Shown here piece after piece: positions 39,281 through 50,798 of a stretch of 64,000 nucleotides of DNA. Below the pieces are notes generated by a model. It saw only the letters and a program-made list of their open reading frames with translations. It had not been told where the DNA came from and ran no database searches. How positions within the stretch are numbered: the first letter of the stretch is position 1; each line of letters begins with the position of its first letter. The position numbers and the translations under genes are program-made. The stretch lies in the NCBI RefSeq assembly GCF_003945595.2, contig NW_024104403.1, positions 806,001 through 870,000 on the forward strand. Direction: 5' to 3'. The stretch is from Pipra filicauda (lineage: Eukaryota > Chordata > Aves > Passeriformes > Pipridae).

Positions 39281-39798
39281 TGGTATGGGGCTGTGTTTTG
39301 GATTTGTGCTGAACACAAGTTTGATAATGTGGAGATGTTTTCACTGTTGCCGAGCAGGGCTTGCACTGAACCTTTTCTGCATTTCGTACTGCCACGCTGG
39401 TGAGGAAGCTGGGAAGAGACACCGCTGGGAGAGGTGACCAAAGGGATATTCCATTCCATATGACATCATGCTCAGTATATAAAGTTGGGAGGAAGAAGGA
39501 GGGAGGGAGGACGTTTGGAGTGATGGTGTTTGTCTTCCCAAGTAACTGTTGTGCAGGATGGGGCCCTGCTCCCCTGGAGATGGCTGAACACCTGCCTGCC
39601 CATGGGAAGCAGTGAATTAATTCTTTGTTTTTCTTTGCTCATGTGCATGACTTTTGTTTTCCCTACTAAACTCTTCTTATCCCAACCTACAAATTTTACT
39701 TTGATTCTTCTCCCCATTCCACTGGGTTGAGGGTGGGGAGGGAGGTTGAATGAGCAGCTGTGTGATGCTCAATATCCAACTGGCCTTAAACCATGACA
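39281..39798 (+). mobile_element. Avian ERVL-type LTR, near complete, solo
   Basis: The segment starts TGGTATGG and ends 'ggccttaaaccatgaca', so it has TG...CA termini and matches the avian ERVL-type LTR I recall (ending 'ggttaaaccacgaca'). Visible LTR parts in order are a CRE-like TGACATCA at 39461-39468, a TATA box TATATAAA at 39476-39483, a purine-rich GGAGG block, and an R/U5 region with a weak ACTAAA poly(A) signal near 39664. No gag or pol frame and no partner LTR lies at a proviral distance, so it is a solo LTR. I could not find a convincing 5-bp target duplication (left flank AAAGG, right flank TTTAT). It is described only as an old, inactive copy. Confidence 0.85.
39476..39483 (+). 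promoter_or_regulatory. TATA box of the ERVL-type LTR
   Basis: TATATAAA lies in the expected place downstream of the CRE-like TGACATCA (39461-39468) within the LTR. Whether it still drives transcription cannot be read from sequence. Confidence 0.6.
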
Positions 39799-40975
39799 TT
39801 TATCTTAATACAATTATATACATGTGTAAAGACATCATTAACCTGAAAGTATCTCCTTACACTGAAATCATACATTTGTATGTGTGTATATATACACATG
39901 TATTGGACAGATACATGCATATACTCAAAGTCAATAATATGTACTAAGAAATAGTCTTACATGGGTAGGTCTTACAGTAATTAATTAGGATTCAAAGAAT
40001 GAAAGTATAGCAATCAGTTGTGAGCTCACCTGTGGCAAGGAAGCTGGGACTGCAAGTAAAGGAGCTGGGACTATGACTTGACTTATATCCTGATGCAAAA
40101 CGTAGAGAAGGTTTGAAAGTCTTAACTTGTTTAGTTCTACATGCTATAGGACCATGTGAGTCTACATAGATAAGTTCTTACACTAAGACAGATATCAAAG
40201 CCAAGAGCAGTGGAAGAAAGTGCTTTGTAAGATGAATACATCAGGGATGCTGAATGTTCTAGACTGAAGCTGTTTGTTATCAGCCACATAAAGGCATAGA
40301 AGCTGCCCTACCCTCTCAAACAGTTCGAGTGAGAATTTGTCAGTAGGAAACATGGCATTTTTTCCGCTTAAATAAACTTGAAAAAGTTTTTATTACCTCA
40401 CTGGTTTCCCCAAATATCACACATTCAATACTTTTGACATTTATCTACCCAGTGGGTATTAAAAAGAAGTTATTCTGAAAACCATTCCTGAGTCTATTCT
40501 CTGTGCTACCTCATCCCTAAGACTAAAACATATAAATGTGAAATAATTGTAGAAAATATCACACTAACAAATCTCAGCAATAACTCCAAAACTAAACACA
40601 CATGTACCCTGTTAGATCCTATAACTATCTTCCTTTAGCGGAGACAGGTAAGATTAAGGGCTCCTACAGAGTAAATATGAAGTAGGAAGTGTATTAATAA
40701 TTTTAATTTTATTTTTTAAGAGGTTTTAGGTTTAAGTACAGTCTAGAAAGTTGGCAGGAATCCTAGGTTTTGCCTACATTGCCCCTTCTCCCCACCCTGC
40801 AAGCCTTCCTCCTTCAACCTGTCAAAATAACAAAATAATTATGCTAGTTGCATAACTTTGATCACTCCTCTTCACAACCAGCACTTATGACTGCATGTTT
40901 AAGAAAATTCTGAAGGTACTCATCAGAGATATTTTTTTTAGAGAAAGGGAAGACTGTTTTCCTTCATCCTATACA
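39799..40975. other. Unique AT-rich non-coding DNA
   Basis: No transposon or exon seen. A palindromic alternating patch 'tgtgtatatatacaca' lies near 39882-39897. Confidence 0.55.
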
Positions 40976-41035
40976 GAACCATAGAATTGTTTAGGTTTGA
41001 AAAGACCCTTAAGATCACTGAGACCAACTGTTATA
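40976..41035 (-). mobile_element. CR1 LINE tail fragment
   Basis: 'gaaccatagaattgtttaggtttgaaaagacccttaagatcactgag' and 'ccaact' match the reverse-oriented CR1 3' terminus. Only about 60 bp is recognisable. Confidence 0.8.
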
Positions 41036-41725
41036 GAATGTGATTTAACTACATATAATGTAATATAGCTATAAGCATTTTAATGAATTTTTTTAAACCT
41101 TAACAAAGTCCACAGAAAAAAGTTAAAAAACACTGCTGAATTGCAAAGCTTTAAAAAATGCATTAAATTCACAGTAAAAATCTCTGTGTGTATTTCAAGC
41201 CTGGGGTTAGAGACTACAACAACTTATCACAAGGAAAATATTTGCATGAAAAAGTAAAAATACGACCCTCGGCCTTCCATATACACTCTTCAGAGACTCT
41301 AGGATTAAAATATTCCTAATAAAAACCTGATTTGGCATTGTACTACTTCACACATTCACATGATGTGACTTATAATGCTAGCAAATTTATAATAGTTCAT
41401 TGCAAGAGTTACTTGATTGTAGATTAAGCTAATGTTATTACACACACAAGTTTATGTTGAAAAAAACACAGCTAAAATTGCAAACCTGAGTATTCTAAGA
41501 TAGGAAAGTGACAGAATATGCTCTGCAGGGACTTATTTCAGTATTTTTCTGCATCTGCATTGTAACAAAAAGCTTTTTTCATATGTAGGGCTGAGGTTTT
41601 GGGATACAAGACCTTTGTTTCAATGAGTAAAAAAGGATGGAAGGTATTCTCATTAGGAGAACCTACAGATTATTTTATTTCACTTTCACATTTCAAGATA
41701 GCCTTTTCAGCGACACATTCCTTAC
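41036..41725. other. AT-rich non-coding DNA
   Basis: No repeat or exon recognised between the CR1 tail and the candidate exon. The short plus-strand frame at 41599-41781 overlaps the candidate minus-strand exon and has no known domain. Confidence 0.5.
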
Positions 41726-41971
41726 ATAACTGGTACATCCCAAGCCGCTCTTTATGTGCAAAGGAGACAGTAAGGTACTGATTCAAAACAGAGAACTGAT
41801 AGACAGCGAAATTCAGGTCAGGCGTATCTTCTTCTTGTATCAGTTTGATATGCCTGTCAAAGCATCCAGTAATGAAAGAACAGTTGGTAAGGTCAAAATC
41901 CAAGTGAGTGCAAGTACAGTTGTGGAGTTTGGCACTGCTGCCAGTCACATTCTGACGAATCAAGTCAGGCA
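41726..41971 (-). CDS. Candidate orphan exon, secreted or extracellular-like, unidentified
   Basis: On the minus strand a frame stays open from 41972 down to 41670. It is bordered upstream by a good splice acceptor (pyrimidine-rich 'tgtttcctcag', AG at 41973-41972) and holds a possible donor GTAAGG at 41725-41720. Together they define a 246-bp exon with the same phase (1) at both ends, so it would be removable without a frame change. The peptide has three N-glycosylation sequons (NVT, NCT, NCS), four cysteines within 21 residues, and then a mixed hydrophobic stretch (FAVYQFSVLNQYLTVSF). This looks like part of an ectodomain. I cannot name the protein, found no companion exon, and the donor's -1 base (T) is poor. 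The frame also continues past the donor to a stop. A chance ORF or a dead exon remains quite possible. Confidence 0.3.
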
Positions 41972-42171
41972 CTGAGGAAACATTTGCACAATATCACATA
42001 TGATCTCTTTGGAATAGATGTTTCTCCAGAACAGCACTCAATTATTTTTGTCTTGTCTTTTCCCCTTCTGAAATCCTTCATTTACACAGGAAAAGTTCCC
42101 CTCACTTTAACTTATTTTTATACAAGTCTCTTGGAAATAAATTTTGTGTGATTACTATGACAGACGGGGAT

Positions 42172-42300
42172 GAATCATAGAGTTATTTAGACTGAGAAAG
42201 ACCTTTAAGATCATTGTGTCCAACTATGAATGAATACTCTACTGGTTGACCAACAGACCCTACAACTATCCCCAATCTCTCCAGGAAGCACATCTCCTAG
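42172..42300 (-). mobile_element. CR1 LINE tail fragment, diverged
   Basis: 'gaatcatagagttatttagactgagaaagacctttaagatcattgtgtccaac' matches the reverse-oriented CR1 3' terminus. The following 70 bp, ending 'caatctctccaggaag', fit the 3' UTR only loosely. The right edge is uncertain. Confidence 0.65.
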
Positions 42301-43292
42301 GTGTGTTCCATCCCAGATATTGCAGAAACGTTGTTCTACAGGTGGACTTTCCTGACAGACAATCCCACTGGGTTTCTATTAGTAGCACAGGAAGATGAGT
42401 CATACATTGTCCAATGCTTTCTCATGGCAAAAAGTAGCAGGGAGGCCAAGAAATTTTTCATTGTAATTCAGACTACAGAAGTGCAGGGACTTGAGGACTT
42501 GAAGAGTGTCAGACTTTTTCTACCTATTCTTTTCAGTAAACACTAGTTTTCTTCTGTTATTTGATCTGTACCTTCAAATCCCAATCTCAGCTTCCTAAGG
42601 TCTCACTATCAACCAGATCTAGTATTTCCAAGTGATTCCTAGCCATCACTTTCAATTCTAACCTAACTTCCCACACCCTGCCTATCACTGTACAAGGCAC
42701 TATCCAGATAAAAATTTAATCCCTTTGCTGGTCAGACTTTAACTGTGTCTCTCCACTGAGTTCTAATAAGACTATTTTTCTACTCATATTTGGTCCAATT
42801 CACCCTCTAAAACTAATGAGGCTACTTTTTTTTGTTCTTTGGTATTGTCATCTTTATCTCACATGTATCTTACTGCATGTAAGATGTGGCAGAAGCACAG
42901 AACTGGACCCAGCATAGTCTGAAGAAATCCCTAAGTGTAATTATAAGGAAAATCCTGTGTGGCCTTGAACTGGAATAAGCTCATTTGGTTTGAAACTTCA
43001 GGGCATGTACATGCAAAATTCAACCAAGCCTTTATTAAAAGCATGTAAAATGGGATTTTCAAAAGCTCATGGCTCGGTCAAATTGGGGTGTTTCATAAAC
43101 TCCTGGGAAAATACACCTCTAAAGATCACACTTTTTAACAGACCCATGTCTTGTGCTCTCCGCATTGTTGATAATATCCAAATGATTTATTGTTTTGTTT
43201 TCTTTTTTCATCCCCACATTGGGAAAAAAACCCAAAAAACAAACCTCAAACTTCTTATCTCATCCTGAGAATGTGTGAAAGCAAATACATTG
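42301..43292. other. Non-coding DNA with one unidentified open frame
   Basis: A plus-strand frame at 42301-42546 (81 codons) begins right after the CR1 tail and contains a protein-like stretch (GFLLVAQEDESYIVQCFLMA). No splice-site pair, start context or family match supports it as an exon. The rest is AT-rich, with nothing recognised. Confidence 0.35.
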
Positions 43293-43370
43293 ATGATCTC
43301 AAAATTATTCAGACTGAGTAAAACCTTCAGTGTAGAATGGTCAGTCCAAAAGTTATCCTACACCTAAATT
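43293..43370 (-). mobile_element. Probable very old CR1 tail fragment
   Basis: 'gatctcaaaattattcagactgagtaaaaccttcag...gtccaa' resembles the tail at 42172 ('ttatttagactgagaaagaccttta...gtccaac') and so the CR1 3' terminus. Similarity is limited to about 50 bp with gaps. Confidence 0.4.
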
Positions 43371-46300
43371 TAAGTTTGTAAAAAAGACGTAAACAGAAAT
43401 CATGAGAAAACATACTAATAAATGGTTTTGCTTTACATCTTACTACTGGTAGTACTCTATAATAGAATGTGTGGGTTACTTCAGCACAAAGATAGTTCTG
43501 ATTATGAAAACAGTGACTCTGCTTCATGCCCCTTTCTTTAGTCTACCTAATCTTAAGTTCTGCCTCACGCTAAACACCGTAATATTTAGTCCATTAACAT
43601 ATCCTGATTTACATGGATCTGACATTTTGATATTTTTTTCTGATCTGTTAAGAAAATGCTCCTTTTTTAAAAAAAAGTCTATTACTTATTCCTAGTCTTC
43701 ACTTGCACACACCTGACCAGAATACAGAACAGTGTCACAGGCGAGGTTATAAATGGAACTATCCCTTCTGGCAAAAGCAAGTCATGGAAGAATAATAACC
43801 TGTACACTGAATTCAAATATTTCCAAAGGAACCTTAGCAACTTTATTCTGGATAGCATTACAATTTATACAACCTACCACCCGATGAGCCAAATAAAAGT
43901 GAAGAAGCTTACAAGTTTATTCCCGTCTATCAACACATTAAACACATTATATGCCCCAGCATGAGTTTTTCATTTAGAACAAGAGAAGGAAGTCTGTGAT
44001 TTTTTTTTCATTTACCCTTTGTAGATAGGTTGAGTTTTTTATTATTCATGCTAGTATGCTATCGATGCCTCTACTGACTCTTAAAACATGTGTCCCACTG
44101 CTTACAGTTCCTGGAGTGCTGTGATATTAATCTATGCTGATAATCAGAGGACCCTCAATTAAGTATCTACAAGGCAATGAATGATAAACAAGAAAACATA
44201 CAGAAGGACAACAGATGAATTCTTCCCTATCCCAATTCACAGAAGCCATTAGAATTCTTTTTGCCTTAGATTTAAAATTCAAATTCCAGTGAAAATTCAT
44301 TAAATGTTCATAACAATATAAAACCTGAAACAACCTGTGTTAAAAAATCATACTGAAGACAGAAACCACAAAGAGCTGAATGAGATATATACATCTTAGG
44401 TCATATGTCACTGTGATCTGATTGATAAAATTATACATTTCCCCGACAGCACCAATAACTAAAGATACACTGTGACCAGGGAAAAAATTGTCAAAAAGTA
44501 ATTGTGGGAGACTTCATTGAAACCAGCTCTTTCTCACTTAGGAGAGTTGCCCTATGTTTAAATTTGATGTGAATTTTACAGCAGTAGCTTAAGTGCAAAT
44601 CTATTACCTTAAAACAGAAAAGACACAGTAAGCAGGCTTCTGGATTCTATCATCCTGTCTGATATATAACAATAGGTTTTGAGGTTATAACAGCACATAA
44701 AAGGACTAATCACATAAACAATCCCAAATTATTAAGTGAAACAGTACAATGGTGTGACATACACAAAGCCACCAATGGAGAAAGCTGACAAAGGACTTGA
44801 TGCTTGTGATAGAGAAAGGCAATTTGAAAAGAAATAGAAATGCAATGGAGAGAAAACATTTGGGATTTTCCATTTTCCTGAACAATGTGCCAGACCTAGA
44901 AGACGTGTTAATCTCTAGCAGTGCTGGGCAGGGGACAGGGAAGGGGAACCAAACAAATCATAAAATTATAAGAGGAAAGATGTGTACTGTAGCCTAAGCT
45001 GAAATCTCATGGTATTAATGTACTTTATCACTTTCTTCCACCAGTCTTGGCACTATATAAGAAAGAACTATATTGTAACTTTCCTTGTTTGACCCTGTCT
45101 TCAGATGAAATTATTTTCAGAAAAATTGAGGAATTCAGAGTAATAGACAATTATCTACTGTAAAAATCTCAAATAGCTATGAAAACAAGAAAGTGTTTGT
45201 TCTTTAATATGTAGCTAAATCAGTTTCAGGCTATTTGCTTTTTCCATCATTTAAACTTCTCCCTCAGCTTTATCCGAGGACACTGTTAGTGTGACTCAGT
45301 GGTGCAGTTGTATGAAACCATATGCTCAGAAGACTGAGGGCTGCTTAAGCCTGTCAACAGCCAGACATATCACTGCTGACATCTGCACCAGTTGTCAAAC
45401 CAATGACTATGAATGTCAGTGGTCATTAGACTTATTTTCAGTCATCCAGTTATAGTGACATGGCCTCTAACTCTCTTCTGCTTCTGTGGGATACAAGGAC
45501 CAATAGTCTGACTCACCTAATTTGAGAAATAGTAGAATGTAGATAATATCCTCAGTGGCTATGACAGCATTCCAGGCAGCATGTGATCCCGGATCCACAA
45601 AGCCTGATAATAGGACAATCGGGGTACAAGCTCTAAAAGTTAATGAAGATGCTCTTTTTTAACTTTTTATACACATTTCTAAACAGGAAGAGAGAATAAC
45701 CTGTAGAAGCCTAGTACTAACCACCCTTCATAAAATATGCTTTCTCCAAGGGTGATTTCTCGTAAATACAAGGGAAAAAGTCAGGATGGCACAGACAGCT
45801 GGAGAACCAAAGAGCAACCCCCAGTCCTTGTGTTCATAGAACTACTGTTGTGATTCCTGGAAGAAGCAAGGGAAACATTTTCTTGCCCTATTTTCTAAAT
45901 ATCATGTGGATGCTGTCAAAAACTCCAGTCAAAAGTCATGCACTATCAAGTACTACTTTCCAATCATAATATGAAATGCAATCTAAATTGTAAATCCGAT
46001 ACTACCTCTTCTGTTCCACAAACACTGTCCAAAACTTAGTAAGAACACTTGGCAATACTGAGTGGGAGCATTTCTCCTTTTCCACAAACACCATATGTTG
46101 TATTTGAACCCTTCTTTTCAATGCTACATCACTAATCTTGCAAGTTCACTGTTTCTTAAAATAAACCTTGCTTATTTATTCCAAAAATGTAGCAATTTCT
46201 ATCCTAGCACTTGCTAGAAATTTCTATTGCATCAATAGAAATATACAAATATTACTACGATTATTTACCTAAATATATATCTATATATTGTTAACATAAA

Positions 46301-49300
46301 TATAAATTACTACATGTATTTATACAACAATATCTACATATACATTTCTTTATTCAGAGAAAACTTTATGCTTAAATGTCTGTTTCAACAGTCCTTTCCT
46401 AATGTTAGCACTACATGTGATACCAGCTAATCAGGGCAGTTGACATCCTCCCAAGGGAAACGGACCTTATATATGAGCATTTATTTCTACTGCGGTCATC
46501 AGGCCACTGCTTAACAGTTTGTGGCACAGTAATCTGCAGCATGACCATTCATCTAATTACCTCTGAAACTGTGATATTAATCTACTCATAAAGGGCAAGT
46601 TAAGGGTCAATTGCCAGCAGAGGAAAGAAAATACTTGGTATGGGTAATGTGTTAAAGATCTTGTTTCATCTGCCCTCACTGATTTCAGCAGTCTGCACAA
46701 TTTGACTTCATTTCTGAGTGAATAAAAACACAGAACCTAAAACTGGGTCAAATCACACCTGCACATTACCTGTGATGAATATCTTCATCATCACTAAAGG
46801 CATGAGACAGTCTCTGGCCTATCCATCATATTCAGCAACACAGACTCCCAGACTGACACATCACTGCATGACACACGACTCCACAGACAAATCACTCTTG
46901 CCCAGGACCTCGCTCAATACTTCACATTCCTGGAAGCATCTGATCTCCCCTAGGGTTCAACATTTATAATTTATATGATAATTTTGGTGCACAGTTTAAA
47001 TCTGTGGAGACTGTTTGACAAGCAGTAATAAAACATTTGCTGGGGAACTTTTGAAACATGCACACAAACACATGCATACACTTATTCCTGGAAGATATGG
47101 GTCCTTAGGAAAACAATGAAAACCAGAGGGTTTTGGTGGAGCAGGGAGACATCTTTGAGACAAGGTAGCACCAGAAATCTTGATTTCCACTCTGTTTTTC
47201 ATAAGTTACAATTCTGGTTTGGCATTTAACATGCAGAAAATACACATTTGCAAAAATAAGCCACAAATAAGTTCTCCTGATCCTTATCATATATTTATAC
47301 TGCCTGTTCCTTAGATCTCAAATGGGAATGTGGTAAAGAAAGAAAGACCGAATGCCTCAGTTAGTATCACTTTTACTTCTCTCCTTCCACTTGAGAAAGG
47401 CCAACAGACCTTTCTGAACTGCTCAGTCTGCTTCACTTCATAGAAAGTTATAACTTTCACACTTTCACAAAGTTAATACTGTTTATACAATCCAGTGACA
47501 TTCAGAATGGTCGTATTCCCCAAATCTTGTTAGCAAGGAACTTTTGAGCTTCTTTATGAACAACAATAAAACGAAAATATTACAAGAGCTGCAGAAAAAT
47601 CATGCCCCACAAAGAAGTCAGTCCTGTCCACTACATTTGTGGAGGTGTAGTTTTCAACATTCATTGATATCCAACAAGTAATGCCACTTTAAATGCTATC
47701 CAAAAGCACTAATTATTTTTCTGAACTATATCTATAGTAGTAAGATTTTGCTTAAACTTAAATGACATTAATCTTCCCTTAAAGACTTCACACAAACTAG
47801 AATTGAAAATCTCTAAAATTTTGATTAAACATTTTTGCTATGATTATATAGTAATAAAATTCTGTGCAATACGGTATTAACCTAATTAGCTTTCCTAAGA
47901 TGCATACTGGGGAGACATCTGACTGCTGTTCCTATAGAGTAATAAATCATGGGAACTGATATTTAAGATTTCAATGTTCTGCTATTTCCAAATTCTGCAT
48001 CTCCACAATTTTAGATACGTGGTTACCTTTTATTATATGTACTGTTAAATTAAAATTTCAGAAAAACTACTGTTAACTTTTCTAGTTGTGTACCAGCTCA
48101 AATTATTTTTATTTTGTGGTTGCACACTGACTTTCTGAGTTATTTCTATTGTTCTTCTTCCTTTTTACCTCAAAGTATTTTTTGGCAATTTTACACTTGC
48201 CCAATTGTAAGAAGAATAGAACATTGCAATAAATAATATCATAATCTATAGGCTTTCCAAGTTTCCTTATAAATTACGGTATATTTTTACTTCTCGAATC
48301 AGCAAATAAGCAACTTTACAATTTATTAGCAAAGGGCAGGGAGAGGAGAACCCACTTCATTTTCAGAAAAACAAAAACTATACTGATATTTATTGATATC
48401 TATTAACAAAGACTTCCCTTGCAAAGGCTTCTATTCTCTACTTTTTCAGTCTGCACTTCAGAGCCTTCCTCTCCCCTAAACATACTGAGTTAACAACTAT
48501 GTCTTATCTTCTCAAAGACTGAGCTTTAGTCAAGAGTATAGAAGACAGAACCAGACAAACAGCAGCTTTAATTAGGAGAAATCATGTATATAGAATAAAC
48601 TGCAAATAAGCAAATTAAATTGTTACAATTTATCACATTCACAAGCAGTGCTCCACTTTTATATTTTTATTATTTCTAAGATATGAGATCACAGCAACTA
48701 TGTTTTACATTTTTACAAGCTAAGCTACTTTATTGACCATTCAGTAATTCCATAATTAGCTATTTTGCTTTCAAATATATTTTGGACTTAGTTCTGTTTT
48801 CTTATCAAACTTATAAACAAAACCTATTACAGTCGATGCAAAATACCATAATCTTTTTCTAAACACATCACTGGACAAAAAAAAAAAACAAGCCAAAAGA
48901 AAATATTAACTTACTTCTTGATATTGCAAATTACAGTTAGTAGATGCAAAACATTAGCTTTTCCTCTGGATTGATTGGCTAGGCTTTATTTTAAGGATTG
49001 TCTTGCTACTAGAAACTAAGGGAGTGCTTAGATATCAACTGCTTTATATGCCCCTTCAGTTCAGGTAACTAACACGTGTCTGAGAGGTGCAAATTATTAG
49101 GAAAAACCCTGTATTATTGCATGAAGTCATTATCTAGTGAAAAACTAATGGAGGTCAGGATTCTGTAAAATGATCATGTAATGAACCTAAGAAATGTAAA
49201 ATAAATAGGTGAAAACGATATAAAAACAAATTGAACTACTGGGCATCTCAATGATGAGAACGAGCATTGCTCCATGATTTACAACTTGAGCAACTGTGAG

Positions 49301-50235
49301 TGCTTGGAAGTACACAACAATATGGTGTTTTACTTCTTTTGTCTTCATTAGTATTTTAAGGCACAATATCTTAACTGGGGAAGCAATTCCTAAAGAAATA
49401 TCATCAATAATTTTATAGATGCATTTTCAATTTTTATTAGGTAGGAAAACAGTCTTTTCTTTCCAGAAAGATGCTGCATAACTATAACTAATTTCATCAT
49501 CATAACTAATTTACAATAGCAGGATTTGAGGGGTTATCTGCTTGCTTATTTTCTGCTCTACTCTTATAAAAACTTCAGGTATAAATGTCAATTTTCTTAA
49601 GATATCAATTACTACATTCAGGTATACTGCTTCAGATAGCAAGAATATTTCATCAATCTTACATCATTGCCTAAAGTACAGATGTTGTGTTCAGTTTTGT
49701 AGATGGCATAGAGCTGTACACTATTTTAGCTGTTGCCTATAAATGATCTAATTTTCACCTCTATATATTGTACTTTATCATTCCTGTGGCAATATTTTCA
49801 AGCTCCACTCAGCTTCATTGCTCAACATTTCTTTTCTGCTTTGGTTCCATGTTCTTTCATTAGAAATATTTTTGCTATCATTACTTCCTTGTTCATGAAG
49901 CAAGTTTCTGTTTTCTGCTCCTGCTCTCAGCACATCCCAAAGCGTTATGATGCCTACAGTGGACCTCAAAGTTGAGGTTTTCCTTAGTTCTGTGTTCTCG
50001 GGTGGGTTTTTTTGCTACATCACTAGGTAGGGACACTTATGAGCATCTGTCTTGTGTTTTTTAGGTGTAAATAATCTCAAAATGCAGATATGTTCAAAAG
50101 TGGCATTCCTTTTGGTTTTGTACTGCACTTATTTCTGCTCATTTCTTGTACAATCACTAAAAACTCAGTGTGCTGAGAGCAGAAAGCAGTGTGTAAACTT
50201 ACATCTCAGTCTATACCATTACACAGCACTCTTGT
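43371..50235. other. Unique AT-rich non-coding DNA
   Basis: About 6.9 kb with no recognisable transposon, exon or RNA gene. Simple features are AT-alternating sequence near 46260-46345 and an A12 run at 48877-48888. All open frames are under 85 codons and lack recognisable domains. Confidence 0.5.
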
Positions 50236-50798
50236 GACACAGGACCGTGGAACATCTGAGTCTTGAAGACCTCTAAAGATTGTCCAATTGAATCTCCTAC
50301 TCCAAGCAGGATGCTCAGGGCCACAGGTTTTGAATATCTGCAAGCATGGATACTTCAGAAGCCCTCAGAGCAACCTGTGTCAGACTTTGATCACCTTCCC
50401 ACTATAAAAAGTATCCTCTTACTTTTATGTAGAATTATGCCCATCATTCTGTCACTGGGCACCACTGCTTAGAGTCTGGCTCTGTTGTTTGTGTTCCCTC
50501 CCACATCACGAGTTTATGCACATGGATAAGATCACCCTGAGCTTTCACCAGTATGAGCTATCCCCAGCTCTCTCATCACCCCCTTCTCATCTGCTCTGGT
50601 TCCTGAGTCACCTTCAGGGCCTTCCTGGACACAAGTACTCTGTGTCCATGTATCACATGCTGGGAGTCCAGCACTGGACACAGCAACCCTGTCATTGCAC
50701 CTGCAATGAGCAGAGGGGAACCACCACCTCCCTCATCTTGCTGACAGTACCTTTTGACACCATCACAATCACCATAAAAAATCATTCCTAACAGACAG
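50236..50798 (-). mobile_element. Old CR1 LINE fragment, 3' UTR and C-terminal ORF2
   Basis: Reverse-oriented CR1 of about 560 bp. Recognisable blocks in order are 'gaagacctctaaagattgtccaa' (tail), 'agggccacaggttttgaatatctgcaagcatgga', 'gagcaacctgtgtcag', 'ctgtcactgggcaccactgcttagagtctggctc', 'gataagatcaccctgagctt', 'agtccagcactggacacag' and 'gagcagaggggaaccacc' followed by 'ctccctcatcttgctgac'. These match the CR1 end in which the ORF2 C-terminus lies to the right. Many indels are present and no frame survives. The overlapping plus-strand frames at 50263-50791 are shadows. Confidence 0.88.

Noticed and set aside
45290..45420. tRNA or tRNA-derived SINE suggested by 'tgactcagtggtgcag'
   Set aside because: The A-box-like word is not followed by a B box (GGTTCGAATCC type) and no cloverleaf pairing is evident.
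50263..50791. Plus-strand open frames at 50.3-50.8 kb
   Set aside because: They lie inside the reverse-oriented CR1 fragment and are antisense to it.
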